Part shown: positions 1 through 5,430 of the stretch, piece by piece
Numbering within the stretch: the stretch's first letter is position 1
Layout: every line of letters starts with the position of its first letter
Assembly (NCBI GenBank): GCA_005791855.1
Contig: SXUH01000268.1
Coordinates: 1-5,520 of the forward strand
Direction: 5' to 3'
Origin: Bdellovibrionales bacterium
Lineage (GTDB): Bacteria > Bdellovibrionota > Bacteriovoracia > Bacteriovoracales > Bacteriovoracaceae
Length of the DNA: 5,520 bases
Position numbers and translations under genes: made by a program
The notes under the pieces: model-generated
Databases searched by the model: none
The model's input: the letters and a program-made list of their open reading frames with translations, nothing else
What the model was told of the DNA's origin: nothing

Positions 1-618
1 CAGCTCCGGCGGGCCTTCAAGCATGGATTTTCGTTCTCCGAGCTGGAGAGCGAGGTGCAGTGGAAGATCTGGGAGTACGTCTGGCACCACTCGGAAGTGT
101 TCGAGGTGATGCTCCTGAGTTCGTACTGGATTTCGAAGAGGCCGGTGGAGGAGCTCAAGAAGCACCGGAGGGTCCTGCTGGAGTTCGCGCACAAGCTAGA
201 TAACTGGGCCCACTCGGACGAGCTGAGTAGTCACTATGCCCGGCTCTTCGAGCACGACCCCGCGGGGATGGAAGCCGTCTTCGTGAAGTGGAACCGGTCT
301 CCCAATCCGTGGCTCCGGCGCCAGTCGGTGGTCGGACTGCAGCACTACTCCCGGGCCCGGAAGCGGTCACCGAAGGTTGGGCTGCTCCTCAGGCTCATCG
401 GAAACTTGCTCGACGACGACCACTACTACGTCCAGAAGGGCGTGGGCTGGGCGCTCCGCGAGAGCTGGAACGTCTACCCGGAGAAGACCTACGAGTTTCT
501 GAGGAACCACGCCCACCGGATCCCGCCGGCGGGGTGGACGGCGGCCACGGAGAAACTCGGGAGAGCTCAGAAGGATGAGCTCATGGCCTTGAGGAAGAAA
601 GCTCGGAAAACAATTTAA
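1..618 (+). CDS. AlkD-like DNA alkylation repair protein (HEAT-repeat DNA glycosylase family), 5' partial
   Basis: The reading frame is open from the first base of the window to a TAA at 616-618, giving 205 visible residues. A GTG at 55 is an internal valine candidate rather than a convincing start, because the frame continues upstream without a stop. The protein is made of amphipathic helices like those of the ALK/HEAT-repeat alkylpurine glycosylases, which remove bulky or cationic alkylated bases from DNA in the cytoplasm. Counting from the GTG, residues 49-55 (DNWAHSD) match the family's Trp-x-x-x-Asp motif (W51, D55). NPWLRRQSVV (84-93) supplies the conserved Arg region, and KGVGWALRE (128-136) supplies the late cleft Trp (W132). 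These correspond by memory to W109, D113, R148 and W187 of Bacillus cereus AlkD. By that alignment roughly 40 N-terminal residues lie outside the window. The C-terminus is lysine/arginine-rich. Family assignment is fairly secure; activity on alkylated DNA is inferred. Confidence 0.82.
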   Translation, partial: QLRRAFKHGFSFSELESEVQWKIWEYVWHHSEVFEVMLLSSYWISKRPVEELKKHRRVLLEFAHKLDNWAHSDELSSHYARLFEHDPAGMEAVFVKWNRSPNPWLRRQSVVGLQHYSRARKRSPKVGLLLRLIGNLLDDDHYYVQKGVGWALRESWNVYPEKTYEFLRNHAHRIPPAGWTAATEKLGRAQKDELMALRKKARKTI

Positions 619-640
619 ATTTCTGGACGTCCAAAAAAAG
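612..640. promoter_or_regulatory. AT-rich junction with two adjacent 10-bp palindromes (possible operator)
   Basis: AATTTAAATT (612-621) and TGGACGTCCA (624-633) are both perfect 10-bp inverted repeats, with centres 12 bp apart. The second extends imperfectly by TTT on the left (620-622) and AAA on the right (635-637), and an A-run (633-639) follows. The first overlaps the TAA stop of the alkD-like gene. The stretch is much more AT-rich than its surroundings. Neither palindrome has a loop, so an RNA hairpin terminator is unlikely. A protein-binding site controlling the NUDIX gene is possible but only inferred. No convincing -35/-10 pair was seen. Confidence 0.25.
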
Positions 641-649
641 TAGGTGTCG

Positions 650-1267
650 ATGGAACCGAAGTCAATCGAGTGGGCAAAGCAGCTGATCACCATGGCCCAG
701 ACGGGTCTCACCTACACGACGGATCCCTACGACATCGAGAGGTACAAGGGAATCCAAAAAATAGGGTACGAGATGCTGGCGACGGGGCAAGGGTATCCCC
801 TGGAGAAGGTAAAAGATTTCTTCAGGCACGAGGTCCGGCATGCGACGCCGAAGGTCGATGTGCGGGCGGCCGTCTTCCGGGGCGAGGAGATCCTGCTGGT
901 GAGGGAGCGGTCGGATGGGAAGTGGACCCTGCCCGGCGGGTGGGCGGACGTCGGGGAAGCCCCGAGCGAAGCGATCGCCAGGGAGGTCCGCGAAGAATCC
1001 GGGTACGAGGTGCGGGTGACGAAGCTCCTCGCGGTCTTCGACAAGCGGAAGCACCAGCATCCGCCGGAGCCGTTCTACGTCTACAAGCTGTTCTTCGAGT
1101 GCGAGGTGACGGGAGGGACGCCGGCCCTCAGCGACGAGACGGACGGCGTGGAGTTCGTCCCCGGGAGCGAGCTGCCGGAGCTCTCCCTGGCCCGGGTGAC
1201 GCCGGCGCAGGTGGAGAGGCTCTTCGAGCTCCGGAGATCCATTTCTGTTGGATCTGCGTTCGATTAG
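650..1267 (+). CDS. NUDIX hydrolase with N-terminal helical domain (ADP-ribose/CDP-choline pyrophosphatase-like)
   Basis: This cytoplasmic hydrolase probably cleaves a nucleoside diphosphate linked to another moiety (NDP-X). The first 60 or so residues resemble the helical N-terminal domain of the YjhB/CDP-choline-pyrophosphatase branch, with the typical TTDPYDIERYKGIQKIGYEM segment. The catalytic domain follows, with its beta strand VDVRAAVFR and WTLPGGWADVGE. The NUDIX box is complete: G-x5-E-x7-REVREESGY, running from about residue 97 to 119 when counted from ATG 650, and the metal-binding glutamates are present. A GTG at 644 is an in-frame alternative start adding two residues. ATG 650 is preferred because it is ATG and has AGG at 642-644 with a 5-base spacer, although the Shine-Dalgarno is weak. 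It lies 31 bases after the alkD-like gene and 30 before the DoxX gene. Substrate cannot be read from the sequence; ADP-ribose or CDP-choline are guesses from the subfamily. Confidence 0.92.
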   Translation: MEPKSIEWAKQLITMAQTGLTYTTDPYDIERYKGIQKIGYEMLATGQGYPLEKVKDFFRHEVRHATPKVDVRAAVFRGEEILLVRERSDGKWTLPGGWADVGEAPSEAIAREVREESGYEVRVTKLLAVFDKRKHQHPPEPFYVYKLFFECEVTGGTPALSDETDGVEFVPGSELPELSLARVTPAQVERLFELRRSISVGSAFD

Positions 1268-1287
1268 GATTAGAATGGAGTATCTTC

Positions 1288-1292
1288 GGAGG
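1288..1292 (+). promoter_or_regulatory. Shine-Dalgarno GGAGG for the DoxX-like gene
   Basis: GGAGG lies 5 bases before the ATG at 1298. It fixes this start and is the strongest ribosome-binding site in the plus-strand gene run. Confidence 0.8.
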
Positions 1293-1297
1293 TCAAG

Positions 1298-1705
1298 ATG
1301 CTCAAGAAAGTCTCAACCGTTTCCCGCTACCTTCTCGGCCTGGTGTTCTTCCTGTCCGGAGTGACCGGGCTCTTCAACCTCGTGCCGACGCCGCCGGATC
1401 TGCCGCCGGATCTCGTGACCTTCATGAGCGGGATGATGGTGAGTAAGTACTTCTTCCCGCTGGTGAAGGGGACGGAGATGGTGTGCGGGCTCTTCCTCCT
1501 CATCGGCGTCGCTCCGGCGCTGATGCTCCTGATCCTCGCTCCGGTCACCCTCAACATCCTGCTGGTGCACGCGTTCCTCACCCCCGGGCTCGGGAACCTC
1601 GTCGTTCCCATCGTCATCCTCCTCCTCCATGCCCTGGCGAGTGTGAACTACTGGAGATTCTACCGGCCCCTCCTGAGTTCCTTCCGGAACGCCGAGGGCC
1701 CTTGA
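1298..1705 (+). CDS. DoxX-like family inner-membrane protein
   Basis: This is a 135-residue integral membrane protein of the length usual for the DoxX/DoxD-like superfamily. Four hydrophobic segments are visible, at about residues 8-28, 52-70, 72-92 and 101-118. A short basic N-terminus (MLKK) precedes the first helix. The family hallmark, a Lys...Glu pair followed by a glycine-rich helix, appears as KGTEMVCGLFLLIG (57-70), and a conserved-looking asparagine and histidine lie at N86 and H91. Members are small membrane subunits, in some cases tied to quinone or thiol redox chemistry, but most have no defined role. The start is supported by GGAGG five bases upstream. The TGA stop at 1703-1705 lies 8 bases before the likely GTG start of the SRPBCC gene, or overlaps its alternative TTG start, which suggests coupled translation. 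A redox function here would be inference only. Confidence 0.8.
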   Translation: MLKKVSTVSRYLLGLVFFLSGVTGLFNLVPTPPDLPPDLVTFMSGMMVSKYFFPLVKGTEMVCGLFLLIGVAPALMLLILAPVTLNILLVHAFLTPGLGNLVVPIVILLLHALASVNYWRFYRPLLSSFRNAEGP

Positions 1706-1713
1706 CCCTTCCG

Positions 1714-2112
1714 GTGAAACACATCAGCGTGTCCATTCGCCGACCTCCCCGGGAGGTCTACGAGTTCGCTTCTTGTCCCGAGGAGATGCCGAAGTGGGCC
1801 GCCGGGCTCTCCGGGTCCATGACCAAGGCTTCCGACCACTGGATCGCAACCTCCCCCATGGGGAAGGTGCGGGTTTACTTCACGCAGAAGAATTCGTTCG
1901 GTGTGATCGACCACGACGTGGTCCTCGAGGACGGGAAGCGGTTTCACAACCCGCTCCGGGTGGTGCCGAACGGAGATGGAGCCGAGGTGATCTTCTCATT
2001 GTTCCGGCAGCGGGAGATGAGCGACGGAGAGTTCGACCGGGACGCGGGGATGGTGCGCGCCGATCTCGAGAGGCTGAAGGAGCTCCTGGAAGCGGAGTCC
2101 GATAGTAAATAG
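1714..2112 (+). CDS. SRPBCC-fold (START/Bet v1-like) protein, polyketide-cyclase type
   Basis: A 132-residue soluble protein begins MKHISVSIRRPPREVYEFAS, the strand-helix opening typical of SRPBCC ligand-binding proteins (first beta strand, then the 'PPxEVYxFAS' helix). It continues with CPEEMPKWAAGL, then antiparallel strands (HWIATSPMGKVRVYF, FGVIDHDVVLEDG, AEVIFSLFRQ). It ends in a long C-terminal helix (about 104-128) that would close the cavity. This is a complete minimal domain with no fused partner. The start is uncertain. GTG 1714 gives the family-like N-terminus but has no clear Shine-Dalgarno. TTG 1702 overlaps the DoxX stop codon and has GAGGG (1694-1698) only 3 bases before it. 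The frame also stays open far upstream inside the DoxX gene, but that part looks like out-of-frame translation. The ligand or reaction is unknown. Confidence 0.82.
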   Translation: MKHISVSIRRPPREVYEFASCPEEMPKWAAGLSGSMTKASDHWIATSPMGKVRVYFTQKNSFGVIDHDVVLEDGKRFHNPLRVVPNGDGAEVIFSLFRQREMSDGEFDRDAGMVRADLERLKELLEAESDSK

Positions 2113-2142
2113 AGGCCCGCGGGTTCCCCGAACGGCGAGATC
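2113..2142. other. Short convergent intergenic junction
   Basis: Only 30 bases separate the TAG of the plus-strand SRPBCC gene from the stop of the minus-strand TolC gene. The stretch contains the palindrome CCCGCGGG (2116-2123) and a possible CGGG-TTC-CCCG stem (2120-2130). There is no T-run on either side, so a standard intrinsic terminator cannot be supported. Confidence 0.4.
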
Positions 2143-3504
2143 TTACTGATCGGAGGAACCCAGGATGGTCCCCGAGAAGAGCCGCGCGTCCAAGTGGTAC
2201 TGGTGGTAGTCGTAGAGCGCGGTCCACCGGCGGATGTCGACGTCCGCCACGTCCTGCTCCCGGAGGTTCACGACGAAGAGGTCCGAGGCGCCCTGGCTCC
2301 AGCGATTCTTCTCGGCGTCTGCCATCTTCCTGGCCCCTTCGAATTCCCTGGAGGTAACCTCCCACCGGGCCTTCGAATCGGTGCCCGCACCGAGGAAGAA
2401 GGAGAGCTGCTGGAGGATCTCCGACTCCAGGTACTGCCGGTTCTTATCGATCGCCCGCAGCTTGTAGTCGTAGGCGACGGTCTTCCCCTCCGCCTTCCGG
2501 TTCTCGAGTGGGAAGTCGAACTTCACTCCGACCTGGAGCCGTTCCGGATCGTAGGGGTCGTTGGCGGAGAGTTCCTTCGCTCCGAGGAGCTCGACGTTGA
2601 GCCCGGGGAGGCGGGACTGGTCGTAGAACGCGCCCTCGAGCTTGAGCTTCTCTCTCTCGAGCGAGAGGAGCTCGAGCTGCGGGTTTCGGGAGACGTCCCG
2701 GGAGATGAGCGCCGACTCTCGCTTCTGGAGGACGAACTCCGGGTTCGACTCCTGCGGGACGGGCAGCGGATTGCCCTGGGCGTCCCGCAGGTAGATGGCG
2801 AGCTGGGCCCGGATCTTGTTGAGCTCGATCTCGTTCTTCAGGACCTCACCGCTGCGCTTGTCGATGGCCCGCTGGTTGTCGGTGACCTTGATCTTCTCGA
2901 GGTCCCCGGCGCGGAACTTCTTCTCGATCATCTCCTGGCGGGCCCTGGCGAGGTCGAAGAGGCCCCGGTTGATCTTCAGCTTCTGCGTCTCGAGGATCCA
3001 CTTGTAGTAGTAGCTCAGGGCCTTGTGGAGGTACACCATCCGCTTCAGGTTCGCCTGGAGCTTCGCCTGCTTGGTTTCGATCTGCTTGAGCCGGAGGTCC
3101 GTCCGGAACTCGTCGGTCCGGAGGTTTCGCAGCAGGGGAACCGAGAGGCCCGCGAAGATCTCTCCGGCGCCGGAGGTCTGGTACTTCCCGTCGTAGGCCG
3201 GGAAGTGGCCCAGACCCTGGCGGTGGCCCGCGACGAGGCTCGTGCCCCCGAAGGCGGTCTGCCGCTCGAGCGTCGTTTCGAAGTACTGGTTATCGTACTT
3301 CTCTTCGATCCGGTTCCGGGACTTGAAGGTGAGCTTGTGGTCGAAGGCACCCTCGGCGGCGGTGAGCTCACCCCTGGCGGCTTCGGCCTTGAGGTCGGCT
3401 TCTTCGATCAGCGGAAAGTGCTGGAGGACGGACTTCGTCACGTCTTCTTCGGTGAGGGCGTAGGCCCAGTGCATCGATAGGAGGCAGACGAGCAGCAGCT
3501 TCAT
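2143..3504 (-). CDS. TolC-family outer-membrane factor
   Basis: A 453-residue outer-membrane efflux protein that would form the trimeric channel and periplasmic tunnel of the exporter encoded upstream. Residues 1-16 form a signal peptide: a Lys, a hydrophobic core (LLLVCLLS) and an AYA cleavage site before LTEEDV. Length is normal for the family. Two long helical repeats are visible, about 129-236 and 340-440, each rich in charged heptad-like sequence. Between and before them are beta-strand segments such as FDHKLTFKSR, EIFAGLSVPLLRN and LQVGVKFDFPLENR, consistent with the outer-membrane barrel. RAGDLEKIKVTDNQRAI (198-214) matches the usual region before the second helix of the first repeat. 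The ATG overlaps the adaptor stop by 4 bases (ATGA, 3501-3504), with GGGAAGGG six bases upstream. It is the last gene of the operon. Substrate is not indicated. Confidence 0.9.
   Translation of the reverse strand: MKLLLVCLLSMHWAYALTEEDVTKSVLQHFPLIEEADLKAEAARGELTAAEGAFDHKLTFKSRNRIEEKYDNQYFETTLERQTAFGGTSLVAGHRQGLGHFPAYDGKYQTSGAGEIFAGLSVPLLRNLRTDEFRTDLRLKQIETKQAKLQANLKRMVYLHKALSYYYKWILETQKLKINRGLFDLARARQEMIEKKFRAGDLEKIKVTDNQRAIDKRSGEVLKNEIELNKIRAQLAIYLRDAQGNPLPVPQESNPEFVLQKRESALISRDVSRNPQLELLSLEREKLKLEGAFYDQSRLPGLNVELLGAKELSANDPYDPERLQVGVKFDFPLENRKAEGKTVAYDYKLRAIDKNRQYLESEILQQLSFFLGAGTDSKARWEVTSREFEGARKMADAEKNRWSQGASDLFVVNLREQDVADVDIRRWTALYDYHQYHLDARLFSGTILGSSDQ
3501..3504 (-). other. ATGA stop/start overlap, adaptor to TolC
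   Basis: The plus strand reads TCAT, so the minus strand reads ATGA: the adaptor's TGA shares bases with the TolC ATG. This implies translational coupling and supports both gene boundaries. Confidence 0.9.
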
Positions 3505-4538
3505 TTCTTGCCCTTCCCATCGTCCGAGACGCTGCCCGCGGCTCCGAGCATCCGATTGAGCTCGTCCTTGACCGGTTCGACCACCGGTGGGAAGCCGTTG
3601 AGCTGTCTCCAGATCTCCTTGATCAAGATCGAATCCCGGAGGCGGATGTACCCCTTCGCATGGACCCCGAGGCGCAGGAAGTTCTCACTGGGCCAGGTCG
3701 AATCCGGAGTGAGGAGGACCCGGAACTTGCCCTCGTGGGAGCTCGCCCGGTCCACGAGGTGGACCTTGCCCTTGAAGGTTCCGATGGCGATCGACGGCCA
3801 GCCGGCGATCTGGATCGAGGGCCACCCCTCGAACTGCAGCTCGGCCCGCTGGCCAGGCTTGAGCATGGAGGCGTCGTTCCCGTCGATCCAGAGCTCGACC
3901 GCCGGAGTGATCACCGCCGGCGCGAAGACGGCGATGGGGCTTCCGGCCTTGATCAGCATCCCGCGCTCCCCGGGGAGGATCCTCGTCACCGTTCCTCTCC
4001 GAGGGGCGACGACCCTCTGGGTAGACTGGCGGGAGAGCTGCGTCTCCGCCTTGGTGAAGGTCGCGAGGTTCTTCGAGTGCTCCACGCTGAGCTTCGAGTA
4101 CTCGATCTTGGCTTTCTCGTAATCTTTCCGGGAGGACAGGCCCTGCTCGAACAACTTCCGCTGCCGGTCCAGATCGATCTGCGCGGTATCCATCATGAGC
4201 TTGGCGGAGTCGAGGGCCGCCCGGGCCGCGTCTCGTTCTCGCTCGAGCCGATCGAGGAGTGACGGGTCGTTGTCGACGAGGTCAGCGATGAGCTGGCCCT
4301 CCTCAACCGTGTCGCCTTCCTTCACGTGCCAGGCCTTGATGAAGCCTCCGAGGGGGGCCGTGATGGTCTGGATCCGTTCATTAGGGTTGATGGCCGTGAT
4401 CTGTCCGTTACCGACGGTGAAGGCGATCCAGGGACAGCACAGGAGGAGCACGAGGATGCCCGCCGCGATCTTGAGGTTCCGGGCCTTGGTCGGTAGGAAG
4501 GGGAGCCGGGGCCGTACCAGGGAGTCGATGTCAATCAT
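3501..4538 (-). CDS. HlyD-family periplasmic adaptor (membrane-fusion protein) of an ABC exporter
   Basis: A 345-residue inner-membrane-anchored adaptor expected to join the transmembrane subunit to the TolC-family channel. A short cytoplasmic tail is followed by one membrane helix at about 22-41. The first half of the lipoyl/biotinyl-like domain is at about 55-87 (RIQTITAPLGGFIKAWHVKE... GDTVEEGQLI), then a charged coiled-coil hairpin at about 93-170. The second lipoyl half is at about 172-206 (RVVAPRRGTVTRI... AGSPIAVF) and a beta-barrel region follows to about 300. Two GWPSI copies (238-242, 246-250) and WRQLNGFPPVV (310-320) recall a subfamily I know next to ABC exporters with HlyD and TolC partners. 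That placement is from memory. A strong GGAGGGG lies 4 bases before the ATG. Both ends overlap neighbouring genes by ATGA, so the three exporter genes are one coupled unit. Confidence 0.9.
   Translation of the reverse strand: MIDIDSLVRPRLPFLPTKARNLKIAAGILVLLLCCPWIAFTVGNGQITAINPNERIQTITAPLGGFIKAWHVKEGDTVEEGQLIADLVDNDPSLLDRLERERDAARAALDSAKLMMDTAQIDLDRQRKLFEQGLSSRKDYEKAKIEYSKLSVEHSKNLATFTKAETQLSRQSTQRVVAPRRGTVTRILPGERGMLIKAGSPIAVFAPAVITPAVELWIDGNDASMLKPGQRAELQFEGWPSIQIAGWPSIAIGTFKGKVHLVDRASSHEGKFRVLLTPDSTWPSENFLRLGVHAKGYIRLRDSILIKEIWRQLNGFPPVVEPVKDELNRMLGAAGSVSDDGKGKK
3511..3518 (-). promoter_or_regulatory. Shine-Dalgarno GGGAAGGG for the TolC-family gene
   Basis: A purine-rich site ends 6 bases before the TolC-family ATG and lies inside the 3' end of the adaptor gene. 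It supports the chosen start. Confidence 0.65.
4535..4538 (-). other. ATGA stop/start overlap, transmembrane subunit to adaptor
   Basis: The TGA ending the transmembrane subunit overlaps the adaptor's ATG. It shows that the transmembrane protein really ends here and that no ATPase domain can follow in the same gene. Confidence 0.9.
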
Positions 4539-5389
4539 GTGGCCCCTCCGGAGAAGGCTTTCTGGATCTTGTACTTGCTGGTTTCGTAGTCGTAGATCGC
4601 CTCGAGCGTCTGGGGAAGCTTGGCGAGGGGGACGAAGATTCCGGAGAGGATGATCTCCGCGGAGACGAGCTGGCCCACGGAGAGCTGTCCGATCTTTATG
4701 AGGTAGCAGCCGAGGATCAGGAGGACGAACTGGGTCACCACGACCAGGCCCGCGATCTTGAAGGAGTTCCTCCGGACGAAGCAGAAGTGCCGGTCCCGCG
4801 CGCTCAGGAAGTCGCGGACGTCCTCGTCGCGGATCTCTTCCTCGGCGTGGACCTTGTCGTAGAGCCGGTACTTCTGGTTAGATTCTTCGATCGAGGTCCG
4901 CAGCGCCGAGCCGGAGCTCGCGTAGATCTGGTAGACCGTGAGGAGGATGATCACCGCCAGCGCGAGGAACGTGGGGTGGAAGAAGATGATGGTGGTCAGG
5001 CCGAAGAGCATCACCAGCGCCGTCTCGATGATGTTCGAGTAGGACTTCGAGAAGGACTTCAGGAGGTTCAGGACCTCGAAGTAGTACTGGGACTTCCCGC
5101 CGACCTTCGCGGACCGCCAGCCTGCGATCTCGAGGCAGAAGATCTCCCGGAGGAGGGATTCGACGAGGATGAGCTGCGAGTGCTTGATCGTCTGGGTCAG
5201 GACCAGGCCGATGACGATGAAGACGATGAAGGCGGTGGTGTTGAGCCAGATCCCCGAGAGCGCGAGGTTATTGACGAGGAACTGCACTCCCAGCGGGACC
5301 ACGAGCGTGGAGAGACCGTAGGCCAGGGAATAGTAGACGTAGGTCTTGTGCGACCGGAGGAGCTTGAGGGTTTGGAGGATCTGTTTCAT
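4535..5389 (-). CDS. ABC-exporter transmembrane-domain protein lacking a nucleotide-binding domain
   Basis: A 284-residue inner-membrane protein matching the six-helix domain of type I ABC exporters. Hydrophobic segments lie at about 18-38, 52-68, 121-138, 140-157, 212-232 and 238-258. Long polar helices (about 69-118 and 160-208) would be the cytoplasmic extensions. The stretch VVPLGVQFLVNNLALSG and the end, LAKLPQTLEAIYDYETSKYKIQ, resemble the point where a normal exporter passes into its linker and ATPase domain. Here the protein stops a few residues later (AFSGGAT). No Walker A, signature LSGGQ or Walker B motif is present; VGGKS at 96-100 lacks the P-loop spacing. It would form the inner-membrane part of the export complex, with the ATPase supplied by another protein. 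No in-frame start exists between the ATG and an upstream TAA, so the start is firm. GGAGGAAG is 11 bases upstream, a long spacing. Confidence 0.85.
   Translation of the reverse strand: MKQILQTLKLLRSHKTYVYYSLAYGLSTLVVPLGVQFLVNNLALSGIWLNTTAFIVFIVIGLVLTQTIKHSQLILVESLLREIFCLEIAGWRSAKVGGKSQYYFEVLNLLKSFSKSYSNIIETALVMLFGLTTIIFFHPTFLALAVIILLTVYQIYASSGSALRTSIEESNQKYRLYDKVHAEEEIRDEDVRDFLSARDRHFCFVRRNSFKIAGLVVVTQFVLLILGCYLIKIGQLSVGQLVSAEIILSGIFVPLAKLPQTLEAIYDYETSKYKIQKAFSGGAT
4543..4549 (-). promoter_or_regulatory. Shine-Dalgarno GGAGGGG for the adaptor gene
   Basis: The site ends 4 bases before the adaptor ATG and lies within the last codons (SGGAT) of the transmembrane subunit. It supports the start at 4538. 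Confidence 0.75.
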
Positions 5390-5430
5390 AAGCCGTGGTT
5401 CTTCCTCCGGTTAGCTGCGCGGTTCTTCAT
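5386..5430 (-). CDS. Possible 14-codon mini-ORF linking two operon genes
   Basis: The reading frame encodes MKNRAANRRKNHGL and then TGA. Its ATG overlaps the TGA of the upstream partial gene as ATGA (5427-5430). Its own TGA overlaps the ATG of the transmembrane subunit as ATGA (5386-5389). The peptide is strongly basic (five Lys/Arg and one His). There is no good Shine-Dalgarno before it, so it would depend on ribosomes terminating on the upstream gene. It may be a translational relay between two genes 37 bases apart, or a chance frame. No protein family is recognised. Confidence 0.3.
   Translation of the reverse strand: MKNRAANRRKNHGL
5401..5408 (-). promoter_or_regulatory. Shine-Dalgarno-like GGAGGAAG with long spacing
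   Basis: This purine-rich site ends 11 bases before the transmembrane subunit's ATG, longer than the usual 5-9. It sits within the 14-codon mini-ORF, so ribosomes translating that ORF would cross it. Confidence 0.5.

Noticed and set aside
1262..1273. Tandem GATTAG GATTAG at the end of the NUDIX gene
   Set aside because: Two copies of six bases across a stop codon are readily expected by chance and no further copies follow.
670..1446. A 258-codon plus-strand frame overlapping the NUDIX and DoxX genes
   Set aside because: The translation is Arg/Gly/Ala-rich without family features. The overlapping frames encode an intact NUDIX box and four membrane helices.
1483..1713. Upstream extension of the SRPBCC frame inside the DoxX gene
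   Set aside because: The extra residues are Pro/Arg/His-rich out-of-frame translation of DoxX codons. The SRPBCC fold starts at about 1714.
2116..2133. Intrinsic terminator between the convergent genes
   Set aside because: Only short stems (4 bp or a loop-less 8-bp palindrome) can form and there is no T-run on either strand.
2194..3480. A 428-codon plus-strand open frame antisense to the TolC-family gene
   Set aside because: It mirrors the codon bias of the minus-strand gene. Its translation is a low-complexity run of Leu, Val, Glu, Gly and Arg with no recognisable domain, while the opposite strand gives a complete TolC-family protein with signal peptide and ATGA coupling.
3660..4262. Plus-strand open frames antisense to the adaptor gene (also 3508-4122)
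   Set aside because: They are shadows of the HlyD-family gene, with no ribosome-binding site and no protein-like composition.
5090..5104. VGGKS in the transmembrane subunit as a possible Walker A motif
   Set aside because: The G-x4-GK[ST] spacing is not met, it lies in the middle of the membrane domain's cytoplasmic extension, and no Walker B or LSGGQ accompanies it.
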